A stretch of 64,000 nucleotides of DNA from Sthenelais limicola (lineage: Eukaryota > Annelida > Polychaeta > Phyllodocida > Sigalionidae). Each line of letters begins with the position of its first letter. Position 1 is the stretch's first letter. Under the pieces are notes generated by a model that saw nothing but the letters and a program-made list of their open reading frames with translations, was not told where the DNA came from and ran no database searches. This document shows, one piece after another, positions 22,701 to 33,927 of the stretch. The stretch lies in contig OW804095.1 of NCBI GenBank assembly GCA_942159475.1, forward strand, positions 153,630,517 to 153,694,516, given 5' to 3'. A program made the position numbers and the translations under genes.

Positions 22701-23640
22701 ATAGTTAACCCTCTCACACTTAGGGCCTCGAATGAACTAGCAGCATGGTATATGAATATTTCAGATATAGGACAAGCATATTTGATAATGATTCATACTT
22801 AATGCTCTACCTGTATAGGAATAGTTTATATCTCAAGGACATAGCCATCAGTTTATATACATATTTTATTAGCAGTCAACCCATAAAACGAGTTGGGTTT
22901 CATAGCCAGGTATCGAGATCAGCACTAGTAGAATTAATTAAATATTCCATTGCACTAAAATGAGTTCGGCCGGCCAAATAGCACATAGAAGACAGGATAA
23001 ACATTTGCTCATTGATTTGTTCATTTATAAATAATATATGTGAGAGATTTCAGCACGGTGCTGTACACTGCATGCCCAGTATAAACACTCATATCAAGTA
23101 ATTTAGGCACAAATTAGACAAAAAATAAACCATTCGCTGGTATTTATAGAGAAGAACTACGTTGCAACAGATTCAGTATAAGCTTGTTCTCCACGTTGGT
23201 GTATGTACCACATGCTATTTGTATGGGCAGGAGTAGTGTGGTAATTTACACCAGTTCAACGCGTGTGGTATGACATTGCCATTGCCTCTTCCTCCCCCCA
23301 GTATACAGTTATATACTTATACATAGCAATGTGGGAGTAAATATATAACCTAAATTTGAATGCGGTACTCAGGACACTATTGCACTGTCGTCGATATTTG
23401 AATTGAAAACGAAAAAAACCAAACATCTTGGACAATGCAATAGTATCCCTCGTACCACATTCTCATTAGGTTCTATCTATGTCCTCCAATGATTCAGTCA
23501 CAATGTGCAAGCCCACATTATATTTCAGAATAACACAATTCATTTCCACACTGATTTACACCTGATTGTTCTGATTCTTCCAGTGCCCCCTGTTCGTGGA
23601 ACTATAAGGAAGGGTCTACCCTCTAATCCACTCTCAAAGT
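22701..23640. other. spacer without recognised gene
   Basis: Open frame 22745-22963 lacks a domain. The rest shows no repeat or gene signal. Confidence 0.4.
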
Positions 23641-23642
23641 TC

Positions 23643-23830
23643 ATCTTGCTCAGGTATGCTCTAAGAGGGCACCGTTAGTTGAACTAAGGTTTATTTATAT
23701 AATTTTATTATACACGCATTGCTCTGAGAACAACGTATCTTGCTCAGGTATGCTCTAAGAGGGCACCATTAGATGAACTGAGGTTTATTTATGCTCTGAG
23801 AACAACGTATCTAGAGTGAGTTATGCTGTG
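23643..23830. repeat. tandem duplication, about 96-bp period
   Basis: ATCTTGCTCAGGTATGCTCT / AAGAGGGCACC ... GGTTTATTTAT ... CTCTGAGAACAACGTATCT occurs twice. The first copy holds an extra AT-rich 20 bp. Confidence 0.85.
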
Positions 23831-24309
23831 CGTATTTCACTAGTGAGTTACGGGTGGTAGTCATGGCAACCAATGTGTTTTAACCAAGTTTAAGGCCGAA
23901 ATCGAACTAGTAAAGTAATTGTAACTGTTAACCAGCCTAAATAAATATTTGTATCAAGAAAATAATTAAATATCATCTTAATTAAACATGTCTACTCCAT
24001 GGAGTAGAGATGCAGCTATTAGTTTTGGCCTTACTCATTCTATAGTAGAACCCGGATGCCAGCTGTTTCTATAAATTTATGTTAATTTTGAAGAAGGAAT
24101 AATAATCGGGTGAGAAGGGAATACTTCTATCCCCATGTGAATACTAGATGGATTCAATATGGCTGCCGGGCCATGCTCCCCAGCCCCGATGGACTGTGCA
24201 CCCTCTCATGCATTCTGATGGACCCACCACCCCGGCCCACCCCGACCCACCCCGGCCCACCACGCCCCTCTGTGTCTGCAATTAGATTTAAAGTCTCGTT
24301 AGATATGCT
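23831..24309. other. spacer with GC-rich patch
   Basis: 24210-24270 carries about four CCACCCCGGCC-type units. No gene is recognised. Confidence 0.4.
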
Positions 24310-25195
24310 ACTCTGTTACCTTTTCCTCAAACTTTCTCTCTCATTCTCGTTCTCTCCTCCACTTTTCTCTCATTCATCTCAATCACCTTTTTCTCATCTG
24401 CCTCTTGTTCACTTGTTCTCTCCCTCTGTCCCCTCGTTCTCTCTCCCCTTGTTCTGTCTCTGTCCATGATATATATAACATCTGTTCCTTCTGTTCCCTT
24501 CCCTTTGTCCCTTCTGTCCCTCTGTCCTCCTCCTTCTGTTCCCTTCCCTTTGTCCCTTCTTCCTTCCCTCTGTCCTCCTCCTTCTGTTCCCTTCCCTTGT
24601 CACTTCTTCCTTCCCTCTGTCCTCTTCTATCTGTTCCTAGCTTTCTTACCTCTGTCACTCCTTCCTTTCTCCTGTCATTTCTTCTCCCCCTGTCTCTTCC
24701 CTCTGTCATTTCTTCATCACCCTGTCCCCTGTTCCTTCCCTCCGTCCCCTGTTCCTTCCCTCTGTTCCTTCTTCCTTCCCTTTGTCCCTTCTTCCTTCCC
24801 TCTGTCCCTTCTTCCTTCCCTCTGTCCCTTCTTCCTTCCCTCTGTCCCTTCTTCCTTCCCTCTGTCCCTTCTTCCTTCCCTTTGTCCCTTCTTCCTTCCC
24901 CTGTCTCTTCTTCCTTCCCTCTGTCCCTTCTTCCTTCCCTCTGTCCTCTTCTATCTGTTCCTAGCTTTCTTACCTCTGTCACTTCTTCCTTTCTCCTGTC
25001 ATTTCTTCCTCTTCCTGTCTCTTCCCTCTTCCCTCTTTCCCTTCTTCCTTCCCTCTGTCCCCTGTTTCCTCCCTCTGTTCCTTCTTCCTTCCCCTGTCTC
25101 TTCCCTCGGTCATTTCTTCCTCCCCCTGTCCCATCTTCCTCCCTCTGTCCCCTGTTCCTTCCCTCTGTCCCTTCTCCCTCGTCTCTCTCCTGAAT
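24310..25195. repeat. CT-rich array, 20-bp unit and 326-bp higher-order repeat
   Basis: Pyrimidine-rich + strand built from TCCCTCTGTCCCTTCTTCCT. A longer block, CTCTGTCCTCTTCTATCTGT plus TCCTAGCTTTCTTACCTCTG, recurs about 326 bp apart (about 24616 and 24942). The long frames in both strands here (for example 24466-25368 plus, 24383-25201 minus) are low-complexity artefacts. Confidence 0.95.
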
Positions 25196-25409
25196 CCACA
25201 CCCCCCGCCCTCCCCCACACCACCCGTATCATCTCAGACCTAGCCCCCTCCCCTCCCACCAATGCGATTGAACCATTAGACCTGCCATTACCTGTCAGAT
25301 GGGGACAAAGCCAACAAAGAGGCGATAATACAGGGGCGGCGGATATCTGCCGTGTGGCAGGCCTTTGATCTTGTATTCCTTGCATGGCTCCTCCAAGCCA
25401 CAAACATTA
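25196..25409. other. GC-richer unique block with SOX/TCF-like words
   Basis: Complex sequence standing out between a CT array and a MITE. It contains ACAAAG twice within 25305-25322 and CCTTTGATCTTG near 25363. These short matches could be chance, and no reading frame is convincing. Confidence 0.3.
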
Positions 25410-25624
25410 CATGGGGCAGATTTTCAGAAATTGGCAGCTGTACACATTTGGTAAATTATGCTAAATTAGGCTGCAAATTGGTCAATACTAGGTAAATTTG
25501 AGTATAATTGGCATTGCATTGATTCTAGCAATCTGTTTGGTTAGGTTGAACTGTATTTTGAACTTTATTTTCGTCTGAATCTGTGAAAGTGAATTGCAAA
25601 TTTTCTGGAAATCTGACCCACATA
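25410..25624 (+). mobile_element. MITE-A copy with two internal deletions
   Basis: Left ATGGGGCAGATTTTCAGAAA lacks the following TGTACAA. The body is normal to TTTATTTTCGTCTGAA, then the GGGTTATTTGAGAG block is missing. The right end is CTGGAAATCTGACCCACATA. Confidence 0.85.
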
Positions 25625-26161
25625 CATGCAGGTAAGTATATAACTTATGCTCCTTTAGCGGGGCTTATAAGATCCAGGGAATTCGAGAGACACAATTAAA
25701 ACATAGCTCAAACTTATGAAGTAAATCTATAGAGATGATAATTGTTACAGCCCTAATAAAGCAAACACCGGTTGTGGTTTTATAATAAAAAAATAACACA
25801 TAGTTATATGAATACCCAACACTATTCCCTACAGTGACACAACCAAATAATGATTAAAGGGAAATCCATATATACTAATACCACAGTCTGATGGACTTTA
25901 GTTTGTAAAAAGGTAGCTACAATTAATCTAGAGTGTGTTCTGAGTTTCTTTGAAGGGTTTAATGAGAATCATAGTCTCTATAATTATAACTTCAGAAGGG
26001 TATTCCAGAAATAAGATCTTACATAAAATTTCTATGAAGGATAACTGTTGAACGATTGATTCATGTAAGTAAATGTATAGTATTAACAGGTGCTAAAACG
26101 AACATAAAATCGCTCTCTTGACCTATCAGCATCTTGTATAATATCATACATTTATACTGTA
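25625..26161. other. AT-rich spacer
   Basis: No supported feature. Confidence 0.4.
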
Positions 26162-26348
26162 TACAGTGGAACCTCCACTTATCTATAAAGACCATCTCTC
26201 TATAGAGACCACCCCTCTATTAATCCCAGTTTCTCTGTCCCGAATTGCCTTCCTCGTATTAGATTAGCCCCTCTAATGAGACCACCTCGCTATGAGACCA
26301 CACATCGTTCAGACCCAAGGGTGGTCTCAATAGAGAGTTTCCACTGTA
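26162..26348. mobile_element. small mariner/pogo-like MITE (family I)
   Basis: TIRs TACAGTGGAACCTC and GAGTTTCCACTGTA, TA at both ends. The interior is full of GAGACCAC words and their complement. The CAGTGGAACC terminus resembles Tc1/mariner-pogo type elements. 187 bp, non-coding. Confidence 0.75.
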
Positions 26349-26398
26349 CTTTCACCATAGTCCTGTATGTATGGTATTGTATTTTTGGGTTAAAAAAT

Positions 26399-26812
26399 GT
26401 GATTTGTTACAGAAAAATGAGTCATAAGTAAAAATGGATTTTGAGATACCATTATATTTGAAAAGATGAGAATACGTAGATTCCAACGATGGTAACATTT
26501 AGAAAATGTAAAAAGTATTTCTATATTTCATGTTTGATTTATTTTATGTTTGAAAGATTTGTTTGCAATTTTTCTTGGTGTTCAGTTACTAGTAAAGCAG
26601 TAGCTAAATATACTCCATAGGATGACCTTAGAAAAGTAAGGATATATTTAAGACACTGTCTGAAATTCGGTACCGTACATGTGGTCATGGAATTCAAAGC
26701 GCTAGATACCAAACAATGAGGACATTGCTACCGGGAGAACCTGTGAATAAATCACTTTGAAAAAGTTCAATTTTGCGACTTATGACTCATTTTTCTGTAA
26801 CACTAACAAATC
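26399..26812 (+). mobile_element. MITE-C, full length (about 414 bp)
   Basis: Left GATTTGTTACAGAAAAATGA / GTCATAAGT, then GAGATACCATTATATTTGAA, TACTAGTAAAGCAGTAGCTA and GGATGACCTTAG. The right end is TTTGCGACTTATGACTCATT plus TTCTGTAACACTAACAAATC. Each TIR contains the palindrome ATGAGTCAT. Confidence 0.85.
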
Positions 26813-28935
26813 AAGCATTTCATGTACACGATGGTAGCAATACAACTTGTAAATTGGGTGAGATATGCTACACTGCTTCTCTCTCATGTATCATATTACC
26901 CGCCAAGATTTTGGAGAGCTGCATTCAAAATCAACTTTCTTCTTACTTGGAATCCAATGGCTTGCTGTGTGATGTGCAATATGGCTTCAGGCAGGGAAAG
27001 TCTATTAATGACGCCTTAGATAACCTATTTAAATTTACCTATGATAATATTAATAATAAAAAGAGTACAGATCTAATATTTTTGGACTTCAAAAAAGCTT
27101 TCGACACTGTTAATCACAAATTACTTTTAGACAAACTACAAAATTTCAGAATTAAGGATCAACCACTAAGTTGGTTCACCAATTACTTAGCTTATAGAAC
27201 CCAAAGGGTTGTCATAAACGGTAAACTTTCTGTGTCTGGAGAGGTCACCTGCGGGGTACCTCAGGGGACCTCATTAGGACCTTTACTTTTCATTGCTTAC
27301 ATTAACAATTTACATAGGGTGATTGATAGAAGTCGAATCCAGCACTTTGCGGATGACACCGTACTGTATTGCACTAGAGACAAACAATCTCCTAAAAATT
27401 GTAACTTACAAGAAGATCTGAATCGCGTTGTTAAATGGTGTGAGAATAACAAAATCTCGCTTAACACGAAAAAGTGTAAGCACCTAAATATTAGTCTTAA
27501 ACATGACAAGAAAATGAAACCCTGTTATAGTATAAGCCAATCTATTTTGGAAACAGTAGACTCATATAAGTTCCTGGGGGTAGACATAGATAAACAGCTT
27601 GACTTTAAAATTTTCCTGGACAGAAAAATAAATCTCGTAAGGGCAAAGATAAAATCAATGTCAAAGCTCTATGGGATCTGTGACAAGGATACACTCTTAT
27701 TGATCTATAAGGTCACCATCCTTCCTCACTTGGACTACGGCGATGTCTTTTACCAGACAGCCCCACAAAGGTACACTGACCGATTACAGTCACTTCAGAA
27801 TTCTGCACTTAAAATAGCCCTAAAACTCCCGAAATTCTCAAGCACAAGGGAAATCCACCGAACAGTTAACTTGCCCACCCTTGACACTAGGAGGCAAAGC
27901 CATACCCTCGAGATGGCGTTCAGGAGGACCTTGATTAGTGATAATTTAGACAATAGAAATATTACCCTAAGGGGTCTAACAAAGGGGAAGCAAATGAAAG
28001 TACTCCACCCTAAGAATGAACGCTTTAAAAAATCCTACTTATATCGAATGGCGACATTATGGAATGATCTTCCAGCCAAACCTCGTGAAATTAAAACCAG
28101 AATAGGGTTTAAAAGTTACCTTAAATTATCCTACCCTCGGGAATATGATGTCTACCTTAGTAGTTCAAATGATGTTGGAAACCGGGGCTGAAAACATGGG
28201 GGGAGGGGGGAAGAAAAACGGGCCTGTAAGACCGGTGACTAAGACCAATTCAATGGTGGGAACGGGTGGTAATGTTTCTTTAAACATTGAGGGTACTGTT
28301 AGATACTAAGATTCTTAATGGGTAATTGCCCATACTTTCCTCTGTTACTTTTATGTAAACAGCCAGTACAGGTTGAGAAGACTAATTTTAATCCCTGCCA
28401 GTATAGGTTGCGGGATCTTGATCTAGAGTAATTCAAACGAATACGGAAGATTCTGATGTACACATACCACTGATTTAAATGTAAACTTTCTCCAAAAAAT
28501 ACAAATCGTGTTAACACTAAGTCACATGTACACAAACGTAAATAACTGTTAGAATGCATTTTGACCAAGAACTATGTATAATGTACTGACATATACAGTA
28601 AAGTCTACAAATTTAAACAAAAGAGTCCGCCAGATGTAGGTGGCAACTGTGTAAAAAGATAGAACTTTAGGTCAATATAGGAACAACCTGTTTATGCCCT
28701 AACCAGGGTCAGTAACTAATTAGACTTCCGATATCATTGTATCACAACATGTTTATTAAGTGAATCTCAAGAACCTTGATTATAGTTAACTCATCATTAC
28801 ATATTATTTCAAAGGGGCATGTCGGAAGACCTCTATAGGAGATCGATCTCTGTCCTTTTCTTGATTTATAATGAGCTTTATGTATGCACTATGTGAATGT
28901 TGAATAAAAATTTCATAATAATAATAATAAATTCA
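26813..28935 (+). mobile_element. 5'-truncated non-LTR retrotransposon (LINE)
   Basis: Contains an open reverse transcriptase C-terminal portion followed by a 3' UTR of about 720 bp. It ends GTTGAATAAAAATTTC and (ATA)n at 28912-28931. It lacks ORF1 and endonuclease sequence, the usual outcome of incomplete target-primed reverse transcription. It begins directly beside MITE-C. Confidence 0.85.
26890..28191 (+). CDS. LINE reverse transcriptase, 5'-truncated
   Basis: This is the C-terminal part of a LINE-encoded polyprotein that copies element RNA at a nicked chromosomal target. The protein shows an L-P-A-K-I-L-E start of the RT domain, then YGFRQGKS, the catalytic LDFKKAFDTVNHKLL block (first Asp of the active site), CGVPQGTSLGPLLF, and FADDTVLY with the two active-site aspartates. 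A thumb-like region follows with SYKFLGV and LPHLDYGD, and the tail has SYLYRMATLWNDLP. The frame is open for about 430 codons without a stop or shift. The APE endonuclease and palm N-terminus are missing, so it cannot transpose on its own. The open frame extends upstream to 26773 through the end of MITE-C; those residues are not retroelement-derived, so I start where RT homology becomes visible. The motifs place it in the Jockey/CR1-like group, but the clade is uncertain. Confidence 0.9.
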   Translation: MILPAKILESCIQNQLSSYLESNGLLCDVQYGFRQGKSINDALDNLFKFTYDNINNKKSTDLIFLDFKKAFDTVNHKLLLDKLQNFRIKDQPLSWFTNYLAYRTQRVVINGKLSVSGEVTCGVPQGTSLGPLLFIAYINNLHRVIDRSRIQHFADDTVLYCTRDKQSPKNCNLQEDLNRVVKWCENNKISLNTKKCKHLNISLKHDKKMKPCYSISQSILETVDSYKFLGVDIDKQLDFKIFLDRKINLVRAKIKSMSKLYGICDKDTLLLIYKVTILPHLDYGDVFYQTAPQRYTDRLQSLQNSALKIALKLPKFSSTREIHRTVNLPTLDTRRQSHTLEMAFRRTLISDNLDNRNITLRGLTKGKQMKVLHPKNERFKKSYLYRMATLWNDLPAKPREIKTRIGFKSYLKLSYPREYDVYLSSSNDVGNRG

Positions 28936-29003
28936 CTTTGTAGAGAACGGGAGGAGATCCAAGAACTGGGTTTCGATACTGCTTTGACCTTGGTAAAAAG
29001 CAT

Positions 29004-29245
29004 ACATGGGTCAGATTTTCAAAACATGTACAATTGGCAGCTGTACACATTGAGTAAATTCCGCTAAATTAGGCTGCAATTTGCCCAATACTAGGTAAGT
29101 TCAAGTATATTCGGCATTGCATTGACGCTAGCAATCTGTTTGGTTAGGTTGAACTGTATTTTGAACTTTATTTTCGTCTGAAATTTGGGTTATTTGAGAT
29201 AATTTATGTAAGTGAATTGTACATTTTCTGGCGACTTCACCCACA
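29004..29245 (+). mobile_element. MITE-A copy, full length
   Basis: Left ACATGGGTCAGATTTTCA, GGCAGCTGTACACATTGAGT, right TCTGGCGACTTCACCCACAT (divergent right-end subtype). Confidence 0.9.
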
Positions 29246-29399
29246 TTTGTACTCCCACCCAGCAGAGCGCACCGGCTGGGTTACCATGGCCGGGTGAAAC
29301 ACTGGTGAGGGGCTCTGCATGCTAATCACCAATTGCTCATAGTTGCTCATGTTGGACAAAGTAGGGAATTCTGCCCAATAACACATTTCCTCCTCCTCC

Positions 29400-29522
29400 A
29401 TCAAAACAACCTGTTCGGTTAGGTTGAACCATATTTTGAACCTCATGTTTGTCCTGAATCTGGGTTATTCGAGAGGATTGGTGAGGACGAATTGTACATT
29501 TTCTGACGACCTCACCCATATA
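29400..29522 (+). mobile_element. MITE-A right half
   Basis: Starts CAACCTGTTCGGTTAGGTTG and ends TTCTGACGACCTCACCCATA. Confidence 0.8.
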
Positions 29523-29703
29523 CAATAGCTTTTCACATTTGATGTTTCCCTAAAGGACCTCCTGGAAGAGCTACGATTAGCGCAGATGGAGACCATCCTT
29601 TTCCAGACAGCCAGACATAATTCAGATTTAGATTTAAAAACTTTTATTGACTACAGGAATCGCAATGAGAAGTGGGAGGTTTTCAATCCTTCTTTAGCAG
29701 AAT

Positions 29704-29830
29704 TTCGAATTCAATTCAATTCAATTCAGAGATTCTTTTATTTGCTGATAGTATTGCAAAACAGGTAGTTCAATGTCTGGTCACAGGGACAGGCCCCTGA
29801 GACCAGTTCTTCCAGAGAGTGCCAGAATGA
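29704..29830 (-). mobile_element. possible LINE 3' tail, minus strand
   Basis: On the minus strand GCAAATAAAAGAATCTCTGA is followed by (ATTGA)n. A polyadenylation signal followed by a short repeat is typical of CR1/L2-type ends. No coding remnant is visible. Confidence 0.4.
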
Positions 29831-29941
29831 ACTTTTGGGGATGAAAACAATGTCTCTTTCGTCAATGATGAAAGTGATTCTCATATGATGACATTTTCCT
29901 GGTTAAAGTTTTAATGCCACTCGTCTAAGAAGGTCAAATCA

Positions 29942-30500
29942 AACAAATGTGTCACAAAAAAATGAGTCATAAGTAGCAATATCTGAAAAGATGAGATCAA
30001 GTGGATTTCAATGATAGTAAACATTAGGACATCTAATAAGTATTTCTTTGAAGTTTGATATTTTTAGTTTTGAAAACAAAAGTTTACAATACCTCTGGAT
30101 GGACATTTACTAGTAAAGTAGCTAAATATACTCTATAAGATGACCTTAGAAATGAATGGATATATTTAATACACTCTATTGAAATTATGTACATGTATTC
30201 ATGCTATCAACAGCGTTAAGATGAGATCAAGCCGATTCTAATGATAGTACAGTAGGACATCTAATAAGTATTTCTTTTAAGTTTGATATTTTTAGTTTTG
30301 AAAACTAAAGTTGGCAATATGTCTTGGTGGACATGTACAAGTAAAGTAACTAAATATACTCTATAGGATGACCTTAGAAACGCATGGATATATTTAATAC
30401 ACTGTCCTGAAATTCAGTACATGAATCTATGCTACATACAGCGTTAAGCACCCCAACAATGTAAACATTCCCACCAATAGATTTCATGAATAAAACACTT
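29942..30500 (+). mobile_element. MITE-C with internal tandem duplication
   Basis: The left end AATGTGTCACAAAAAAATGA plus GTCATAAGTAGC is followed by two successive copies of the body (AAGATGAGATCAAG ... ACATCTAATAAGTATTTCTT ... GATGACCTTAGAAA ... CAGCGTTAAG), beginning near 29987 and 30211. The right TIR is lost after GAATAAAACACTTAC. Confidence 0.75.
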
Positions 30501-30508
30501 ACAAATAT

Positions 30509-30750
30509 AGATTGGTCAGATCTTCAGAAAATGTACAATTAGCAGCTCCACACATTTAGGAAATTATCCTAAATTAGGTTGACAAATGAAGAATACCGGA
30601 TATATCTGAGTATATTTGGTAGCGCATTGATTTAAAGTATCAGTTCTGTTATGTTAAACTGCATTTTGAAGCCCATTTTTGTCTTAAATTAGGGCTATTT
30701 GAGAGGATTGGTGAAGGCGAATTGTACATTTTCCGAAAATATGACCCAAA
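30509..30750 (+). mobile_element. MITE-A copy, full length
   Basis: Left TTGGTCAGATCTTCAGAAAA, TTAGCAGCTCCACACATTTA, right CCGAAAATATGACCCAAA. It immediately follows the MITE-C copy. Confidence 0.9.
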
Positions 30751-31416
30751 TGTTGTGACTGGTGTACTGGAGGTCTGGCCCTACATCCAGGTGTGTATGA
30801 GTGACCAGTGTGTAGCAGCCAGGGTTCAACAGGTGAGCTATTACAGCCACCACCACCACCACCTGCACCACCGGCACCACTCCAGGTGAATAGAGACAAG
30901 GCTTTGATCTGGTGAGGATCATTAAACCCGGCCAGGTGTGCTGCACCACCTACCCCTCCGCCCCCCCACCCCCCCCCTCTCTCACCTGGATCTATGTAGG
31001 TAGTGGTGTATACATAGCCGTCCAGCACTCGCTGGGGGTGGTGTGTGTGGGGGTGGGGGGTACTGGGGGTGTGGTGGGGTGGGGGGTGGTGGTACTGGAG
31101 TTGAGGGTGGAGTATTTCTAGCAACTGACAACTGACAACTAGGCATATATAGGGGGATGGTAACTTTTAGAAGAAAATATCTTTAGGAAACCAAGTTCCC
31201 GGTACTGAATAAAAAATGTCTATTTCGTAACAATCATTGATTGAAACAAGAATAATTATATACTTTAAATATATTTTAAGGTTTCATGGTAAGGAAGGCC
31301 CTCCCCTTGTCCCTCCCCTTGCCCCTCCCCTTGCCCCTTCACTTGCAGAATAATGACTATATGTCTAGAAGATATGTCTGTTGTGTCCAATATGAGTTTA
31401 TTACCTCCAAATATGT
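30751..31416. other. GC-rich low-complexity block and spacer
   Basis: 30840-31110 is rich in CCACCACC and GGGGTGGGGG. These create open frames on both strands with no domain. The rest is plain spacer. Confidence 0.5.
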
Positions 31417-31500
31417 GGAGGGGTGGCGCAATGGTATATAAGATGCTGACTTTGGACCCAGGAGCATGAGAGGGTCGCGGGCCCCATCTCCACCCCAGCA
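31417..31500 (+). mobile_element. tRNA-related SINE-like segment
   Basis: GTGGCGCAATGGTATATAAG resembles a pol III A box and GGGTCGCGGGCCC a weak B box about 40 bp on. The cloverleaf does not close cleanly, so I read it as a decayed tRNA-derived SINE, not a tRNA gene. Confidence 0.45.
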
Positions 31501-31844
31501 CCTGCTGGCTGGGGCATGGGTGGCCCTGTGTATGGTACTGTGCATGTTATAGAGCCATTGCTAATATTGGTAAAGAGTAGAGCCAAGCACCCGTTAGCGT
31601 GTTTCTTCCACAAATGTATAATGTTTACTTCATGTGCAGCTACTTAACGTTCAGGAATGACAGAAGGTCAAGGCCCTTCCACATTCATACAGGCATATAT
31701 CAAGTTGTAATGGACACGTTCTCATTTTTGGTACTTTGAAAAAAACAGAAACATTCGTCCGCTGCGTGTTTCAGTGTATGTTATCTTAGTTGTGAAATGT
31801 TGGAGCTATGTAGCTTATAAATAAATAATCATTCTATGGGTACT
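31501..31844. other. spacer without recognised gene
   Basis: Nothing supported. Confidence 0.4.
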
Positions 31845-32133
31845 TTAAAGTGTATTCTCCTCTATTCCAATGAAATAAATTACTCATTATTTGATCTATA
31901 GGACTGAAGATATCAATTCTGCTGCTTTTACATATTTATACAAGAATTTGAAGTCGACTCGGCCGAGAGAAAACGGCCACTGCTGAGCGATAATAAGAGA
32001 AGCTGTTGCATGAAGGATATAAATGTGGACTTACTGAAGCCCTCTAGCAAAAATAACCAGACAAATTCCTCCAAAACTTGTGTCAAACAGTCTGTAAGTT
32101 TTTGAGAAACGTTAACTGATGGTGCAGCTTCAA
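31845..32133 (-). mobile_element. MITE-K copy
   Basis: The reverse complement matches the copy at 7632 across most of its length: AAGCTGCACCATCAGTTAAC, TTTTGGAGGAATTTGTC, CTTATTATCGCTCAGCAGTG, TTTTCTCTCGGCCGAGTC, GACTTCAAATTCTTGTATAA. The far end is TTAAAGTGTATTCTCC. Confidence 0.8.
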
Positions 32134-33143
32134 GGGATGGGTTCTAACTAAACACCAGGATAAATTGAGTTTAAAATCGGAATTATTGTATTATTGTGTA
32201 TTAGTCCCTCTCTGTAGAACATTTGCCTCTATCAGGGGAGTGGCTGGAAGATCTGGGAGGTTCCAAAATGGTTTCCCAGAAGTCTGCCAACCTATTTATC
32301 TCTGTAAACTCTTTTTTTCATAAATAACAGATATCGATCTATCTAAAATGATATACATCCATCTGATCTCAGTAAAATCTTTCGTGAAATATCTTGGGTT
32401 CCATCCGGAAAAAGTGAATGTTGAGAGGTACTTTGGTGCATTGGTCTATAAGGGTGGGGTGTGCCAAGGGAGGGGAGAAGGTGATGAATTACTTACAATG
32501 TTTGTCATTGGCCTTGGACGCCATTAACACTGGGTATAGGCAGAACACGTCTGTTTTTATCTTACATTTCTAATGGTTGTATCCTTGGTGTTTAGAGTTT
32601 AGAGGTTTTTATTCAGGAATTACATCACATCGATGATGCTATCCTCAGAAATCCTGAATATTTTTACTGTATAGACTGTATTTTGACGAAGGCCACACAG
32701 GCGCTGAAACGCGGGCTCAGGTTTTCATTTAAAATTGGTTTTAATAAAACAACCAATACAACAACATCTTGGACTTACTTCTCTGTGTTTCCACCTGTCG
32801 AAAAACTATATATAGAAAAATTAACCTACAACTACTACTACTACTACTAGAGATACTAGATACTTCTTTATAGCCAGTGATGCAGTAACACCTGATATTA
32901 GCATGAATAGGTAGCAGTCCATGTAACTTGAAATCCTCACAATGAAAAGAAACTTAAATGGGTAAACGTATGGAAGAAACCGCATTCTCAGCTTTGAAGA
33001 CAAACATCAATCCACACTAGTTATTTGTTGTGTACAACATTGAATGCTGTACACAAACCCTTGACAGGGTTTGTACTCACTGTATACATGTACAGGCCTC
33101 TAACTTTCACTTCTAACACTTCAAATCAGGTTACCTGTAGATT
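32134..33143. other. spacer without recognised gene
   Basis: An ACT microsatellite lies at 32826-32850. TGACGAAGGCCACACAGGCG followed by CTGAAACGCGGG near 32690 looks like a reused repeat motif, but I cannot place it. Confidence 0.4.
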
Positions 33144-33693
33144 GCAGCTTTAACTGAGAGTGCAGCTTTAACTGAGGGTGCAGCTTTGACTGAGGGTGCA
33201 GCTTTAACTGAGGGTGCAGCTTTAACAGAGAGTGCAGCTTTAACTGAGAGTGCAGCTTTAACTGAGAGCGCAGCTTTAACTGAGAGCGCAGCTTTAACTG
33301 AGACCCCAGCTTTAACTGAGAGTGCAGCTTTAACTGAGAGTGCAGCTTTAACTGAGAGTGCAGCTTTAACTGAGAGTGCAGCTTTAACTGAGGGTGCAGC
33401 TTTAACAGAGAGTGCAGCTTTAACTGAGAGTGCAGCTTTAACTGAGAGCGCAGCTTTAACTGAGAGCGCAGCTTTAACTGAGACCCCAGCTTTAACTGAG
33501 AGTGCAGCTTTAACTGAGAGTGCAGCTTTAACTGAGAGTGCAGCTTTAACTGAGAGCACAGCTTTAACTGAGAGCGCAGCTTTAACTGAGAGTGCAGCTT
33601 TAACTGAGAGCACAGCTTTAACTGAGAGCGCAGCTTTAACTGAGAGTGCAGCTTTAACTGAGAGCGCAGCCTCAACCGAGAGCGCAGCTTTAA
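33144..33693. repeat. 18-bp minisatellite, about 30 units
   Basis: Unit GCAGCTTTAACTGAGAGT. Variants include AGGGT, AGCGC, AGACC and AGCAC. A 180-bp higher-order repeat (10 units) is marked by the ACCCC variant at 33302 and 33482. The period is divisible by 3, so frames on both strands stay open (A-A-L-T-E-S; S-Q-L-K-L-H). These are not genes. Confidence 0.97.
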
Positions 33694-33927
33694 AATGCTT
33701 GCATGACCCTGTGGCCGCCCGTGTGCACAGAATGGTACATTTACTGCCTGAGAACAAGCGTTGCCCATGAAGGCACAAGTCCCATAGGTGCAGTGCTACC
33801 CCGCACACAAACATCCCCCAAACAACCTCCACTACAAGGCTCCCACACTCAGTCGCAAGCAACAAGCGATGGCTTGCATGCAGTGCTTTCATCGCAGGAA
33901 TATCTAAATATTCTGATGTTCATTCTA

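Noticed and set aside
24383..25368. Long frames in the CT-rich block
   Set aside because: Low-complexity sequence opens overlapping frames on both strands. No recognisable domain.
31417..31500. tRNA gene
   Set aside because: A- and B-box-like words are present, but the acceptor stem and cloverleaf do not pair. Better read as a SINE remnant.
33121..33892. Alanine/threonine/serine-rich frames on both strands
   Set aside because: Product of the 18-bp minisatellite. No start context, flanking domain or codon bias.
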